From contig JABZFP010000007.1 of NCBI GenBank assembly GCA_014237395.1, positions 1-64,000 on the forward strand: 64,000 bases of DNA. The letters run 5' to 3'. The notes beneath the pieces are model-generated. The model worked only from the letters and a program-made list of their open reading frames with translations, had not been told where the DNA came from and ran no database searches. Shown here one piece after another: positions 61,012-64,000 of this stretch. Each line of letters begins with the position of its first letter. The first letter of the stretch is position 1. The DNA is from Desulfobacteraceae bacterium (lineage in GTDB: Bacteria; Desulfobacterota; Desulfobacteria; Desulfobacterales; UBA5852). The translations under genes were made by a program, and so were the position numbers.

Positions 61012-63291
61012 ATGAGACGCTTTCGATGGTTGCTGCTGACGGTTGTTTTTAGCCTTGTTTTTTGCCTGGCGTGTGCTTCCGACGAGGAAAAGATTCAGCG
61101 TTATCTCACCAGCGGCGACAGTTATTTTGCCCAGGAGGAGTATCGCAGTGCGGAAATCGAGTTTAAAAATGCAATCCAAATCGATCCCAATCGCGTAGAG
61201 GCACATCTCAAGCTAGGGGAAACCTACCTCAAGCTAGGCAATGCCAGAGGGGCTTTCGGCGAGTTCAGCACGGCGGCCAAGATCGCTCCGGACAATCTGG
61301 ATACCCAGTTGAAACTGGCGACCTTCCTTTTTTTGGGGCAGCAAATGGCGCCGGCGCGTGAAAAGGTGGATCTGGTTCTTGCCACGGAACCTGACAATGT
61401 CGAGGCCTTGCTGCTTCGCGCCGGGCTGGATGAACGCGAAGAACGGTTTGACGAGGCGTTGGCCACTTATGAAAAAGTACGCCGAATCGATACCCAGCGT
61501 GTCGGGGCCTATCTGGGAGCGGCACGCGTTCAGCTCCGTGCGGGGCGCCCGGAGGACGCCGAAGCGACATTGATCGAAGCCGGGCAGGTCTCTCCGGAGG
61601 GGTTGGAGGCGCCCATGGCGCTTTTTCGCTTTTATGCCGGTCAGGGCCAACTGCAGAAAGCCGATGCCGTGATCGAAAAGGTCATCGCCGACCATCCCGA
61701 CAACGAGGGATTGTTGATCGTGCAGGCCAATTTTCTGGCCCGCCAGAACCGGCTCGAGGCGGCCGAAGCGGCCCTCAAGCAAGCCGTGGCGGTGGCCCCT
61801 GACAGCCCTCGGCCCTATCTGACGCTGGCCGCGTTCTATGAAGCCAACAACGCATCGGACCAGGCCCTGGCAACCTACCGGGAGGCGCTGACCGTTAACC
61901 CGGATGACCCCCAGATCAAGGTTCGCCTGGCACGGTTCTATTTGAATTCCGGCCAGATCGACGAGGCCCAGACCCAGCTCGATGCCCTGTTGGAGGAGCG
62001 GCCGGACTATGCGCCGGCCAAAATGCTCAAGGCCGAACTCTTGACAGCCCGGCAGCAGTTTGCCGAGGCCATTGTCCTGCTGGACCAGTTGATCGCGGAT
62101 GAGCCGCAAGCGGCCCGGGCGCACTATTTCAAAGGACTGGCCCATGTGGGCCAGGGCGAACGCCAGACGGCGCAGACCGCCTTGACCAAAGCCATTGAAC
62201 TTGCGCCCCGCGATGCCCGGGCCCGTATGCTCATGGCGGAGATTTACATGGGGGATCGGCAGTTCGACCTGGCCATAAAGGAGGCCCAGGCGGCGCTGGA
62301 AATCGCGCCGCACAGCTACCGGGCCAAACTGATCATGGGGAATGCCTTCATGTTGAAGCGCGATCTTGATGCGGCCGGCAAATGGTACGGTGACCTGGTG
62401 GCCTCCGAACCTGAAAACCCGGTCGGCTACTACCGAATGGGCTTGCTCAGTCGCGCAAAACAGGACAATGTGGCCGCGCTGCAGTATTTCGATCGTGCGG
62501 CCGCCATCGATCCCCTGATGGTGGATGCCACGCGGCAGACCGTTCTTCTCCTGGGATCCGAAAAGCGCTACGAGGAGGCCTTGGCGCGCTGCCGGGCGCA
62601 GATGAAAGCCGTCGGCGAGGACAAACCGGCCCAGGCCGTGCTCAGCAGTCTGGCCGGCGATCTGCTTCAGGCCCAGGGGCGGGCAACCGAGGCCGAAGCG
62701 GCCTATCAACATGCCCTGACATTGGATCCCGATTTCATGCGCCCTTATTTCGCTTTGGCCCGCATGCACCTGCGCAGCAACAATGCCGCGCAAGCCATTG
62801 CCCAGTATGAGGCTGCGCTTCAACAAAATCCACGACAGCCCGGCATCCATACCATCCTGGGAACGTTGTACGACCAGCAGAACCAGCCACAGGAATCCGA
62901 AGCGCAATACCGGAAGGCGCTGGCCATCGATCCGGAATTTGCGCCGGCCGCCAACAATCTGGCCTATCTTCTGGCCACCAAGGAACAAAACCTGGACGAG
63001 GCGCTGACTTATGCGCGGGTGGCCAAAGCCAAATATCCGGACGATCCCGGCGTCATGGATACCCTGGGTCTGGTCTATCTGAAAAAAGGGCTGATCGACA
63101 GTGCCGTCAGCGAGCTCAAAGACAGCGCCGCCAAGTTGGGAGACAACCCGACCGTACGCTATCACTTGGGCTTGGCGTACCATTTACAGGGGAATGCGGA
63201 CCTTGCACGGCAGGAACTGAGCGCCGCGCTGGATTTGAACAAACCATTTCCAGAAAAAGAAGATGCGCAGCAACTCCTCGCGGAACTGTAA
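61012..63291 (+). CDS. prsT: PEP-CTERM system TPR-repeat lipoprotein PrsT
   Basis: A 759-residue lipoprotein: signal MRRFRWLLLTVVFSLVFCLACAS (Cys at the lipobox) followed by about 20 TPR units through to the end (for example AEIEFKNAIQIDPNRVEAHLK, AIAQYEAALQQNPRQPG, ESEAQYRKALAIDPEFAPA). It fits the PrsT family of exosortase A loci, thought to act in secretion or polymer assembly at the periplasmic face of a membrane. The ATG at 61012 has a strong GGGGAGG seven bases upstream, so an earlier in-frame start is rejected. It is GC-rich. Confidence 0.92.
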   Translation: MRRFRWLLLTVVFSLVFCLACASDEEKIQRYLTSGDSYFAQEEYRSAEIEFKNAIQIDPNRVEAHLKLGETYLKLGNARGAFGEFSTAAKIAPDNLDTQLKLATFLFLGQQMAPAREKVDLVLATEPDNVEALLLRAGLDEREERFDEALATYEKVRRIDTQRVGAYLGAARVQLRAGRPEDAEATLIEAGQVSPEGLEAPMALFRFYAGQGQLQKADAVIEKVIADHPDNEGLLIVQANFLARQNRLEAAEAALKQAVAVAPDSPRPYLTLAAFYEANNASDQALATYREALTVNPDDPQIKVRLARFYLNSGQIDEAQTQLDALLEERPDYAPAKMLKAELLTARQQFAEAIVLLDQLIADEPQAARAHYFKGLAHVGQGERQTAQTALTKAIELAPRDARARMLMAEIYMGDRQFDLAIKEAQAALEIAPHSYRAKLIMGNAFMLKRDLDAAGKWYGDLVASEPENPVGYYRMGLLSRAKQDNVAALQYFDRAAAIDPLMVDATRQTVLLLGSEKRYEEALARCRAQMKAVGEDKPAQAVLSSLAGDLLQAQGRATEAEAAYQHALTLDPDFMRPYFALARMHLRSNNAAQAIAQYEAALQQNPRQPGIHTILGTLYDQQNQPQESEAQYRKALAIDPEFAPAANNLAYLLATKEQNLDEALTYARVAKAKYPDDPGVMDTLGLVYLKKGLIDSAVSELKDSAAKLGDNPTVRYHLGLAYHLQGNADLARQELSAALDLNKPFPEKEDAQQLLAEL

Positions 63292-63302
63292 TTGGCTGAC
63301 CG

Positions 63303-64000
63303 ATGAGATTTCTATCATTCAAAGCGCTGTTCGTGCTGGTGATGCTGCCACCTATTTTATACGTGGCCTCGCTTCAGGGACTCGAGGGGTACCTCGAACA
63401 TCATTATCGCAGCGCGCTTGCCAATCGGATACCGGGTGACACCCAGGCGCTTCTGAGCGGACGGATCCGTTTGGTCGATCAACTTCAGACCATCGTCGAG
63501 ACGTTGCGTACCGAGGCGGTTTTTCACCATCGTGGCGTAGTGCTGGCGGTGACCATCCGGACCCAGACCGGGCGTCGGCTTTATCCCCCCGCCTTCAGCG
63601 ATGACAGCGCCGCCGAACCGGGCCTTGAAACGATGCAGGTGGCCAGCGAAAACTTCGCCTTGCTGAACGACGGGTTGGATGTAACACTGGATGTGACGCT
63701 TAGCCATAATACCGTGGTGGCCAATGCGGTCCTGGCGTCCTGTATCCTATTGGCACTGGGGGGCTTGGCGGTTCTCTATCGGCGGGGCGTGCGTGGTTAC
63801 GAAGCGGAAGAAGCCCAGCGTCAAAAAGAACGGGATGCCATAAGGGCCCGTGAAGCGAAGCAGAAAGAGGCGCTGGCAGCTCTGACCGATCAAAAAAATG
63901 ATTTGGCGGCCGAAATTGACACCATTCAATCGGATCTGCAAGCGGCCCAGGAGCGTGCCGCTCGCAACGAAGCCGATCTGTTTGATGAGGTCGAAACCCT
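63303..64000 (+). CDS. Membrane-anchored coiled-coil protein (partial at window end)
   Basis: The frame opens with ATG 11 bases after the PrsT stop and runs off the window (232 complete codons). It begins RFLSFKALFVLVMLPPILYV, a membrane anchor. A periplasmic domain of about 130 residues follows (LVDQLQTIVETLRTEAVFHH, TGRRLYPPAFSDDSA), then a second helix (VANAVLASCILLALGGLAVLY) and a cytoplasmic coiled coil (EEAQRQKERDAIRAREAKQKEALAAL). This is the layout of sensor kinases, chemoreceptor-like or diguanylate-type signal proteins, but the output domain is beyond the end. Likely co-transcribed with prsT. Confidence 0.75.
   Translation, partial: MRFLSFKALFVLVMLPPILYVASLQGLEGYLEHHYRSALANRIPGDTQALLSGRIRLVDQLQTIVETLRTEAVFHHRGVVLAVTIRTQTGRRLYPPAFSDDSAAEPGLETMQVASENFALLNDGLDVTLDVTLSHNTVVANAVLASCILLALGGLAVLYRRGVRGYEAEEAQRQKERDAIRAREAKQKEALAALTDQKNDLAAEIDTIQSDLQAAQERAARNEADLFDEVET

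Overview
The window looks like a Gram-negative, probably Desulfobacterota (Desulfosarcina-like deltaproteobacterial), chromosome. This rests on gene content: an exosortase/PEP-CTERM exopolysaccharide locus, sigma-54 activators, a type IV pilus/type II secretion-like cluster, and many dispersed palindromic repeats in gene junctions. The taxonomic call is inference; no rRNA or other marker gene is present.

Layout. 1-810: left border of nested, decayed insertion sequences. 831-26770: a visibly AT-rich block, all on the minus strand. It holds a flippase, acyltransferase, O-antigen ligase-like polymerase, a PEP-CTERM protein with its own sigma-54-type promoter and terminator, a Gfo/Idh/MocA oxidoreductase, two DUF362 proteins, four glycosyltransferases, an exosortase-type amidotransferase, three FemAB/BioF2-like proteins, a DegT-type aminotransferase, a deacetylase, a hexapeptide acyltransferase, EpsI, exosortase, ATP-grasp and GNAT proteins. 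27133-43169: the conserved backbone of the same locus. It holds an AMP-forming acyl-CoA ligase, an acyl carrier protein, a second amidotransferase, a NAD-synthetase-like ATP pyrophosphatase, the DUF3473-type deacetylase, an outer-membrane beta-barrel, the Wza-like exporter, the priming sugar transferase, the BY-kinase and the Wzz-like chain-length protein. This backbone is riddled with 9-bp-periodic arrays and hairpin elements, and carries an AbiEii-like nucleotidyltransferase pair and a four-helix-bundle (IVP-type) gene as intruders.

43170-44926 is a large divergent regulatory/repeat region. On the plus strand follow a stand-alone receiver and a receiver-less sigma-54 activator. 47073-57849 (minus) is a complete-looking pseudopilus assembly: GspF, GspE, PilM/N/O/P-like platform proteins, a lipoprotein TPR-secretin-SPOR fusion, three pseudopilins and a small exported protein. 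58328-64000 has a GAF/sigma-54 activator, the exosortase-associated CAAX-type protease, the TPR lipoprotein PrsT and the start of a membrane-anchored coiled-coil protein.

Working model (inference): lipid-linked sugar is primed by the WbaP-like transferase, extended by the glycosyltransferases, decorated (acyl, amide, possibly aminoacyl groups), flipped and polymerised, and exported through Wzz/BY-kinase/Wza/beta-barrel. PEP-CTERM proteins are processed by exosortase and join the matrix. The adjacent pseudopilus may move a protein or polymer to the surface, and sigma-54 activators link the modules. The most unusual signals are the TPR-secretin-SPOR fusion, structured repeats whose arms differ between copies yet stay complementary within each copy, and repeats that have entered coding sequence.
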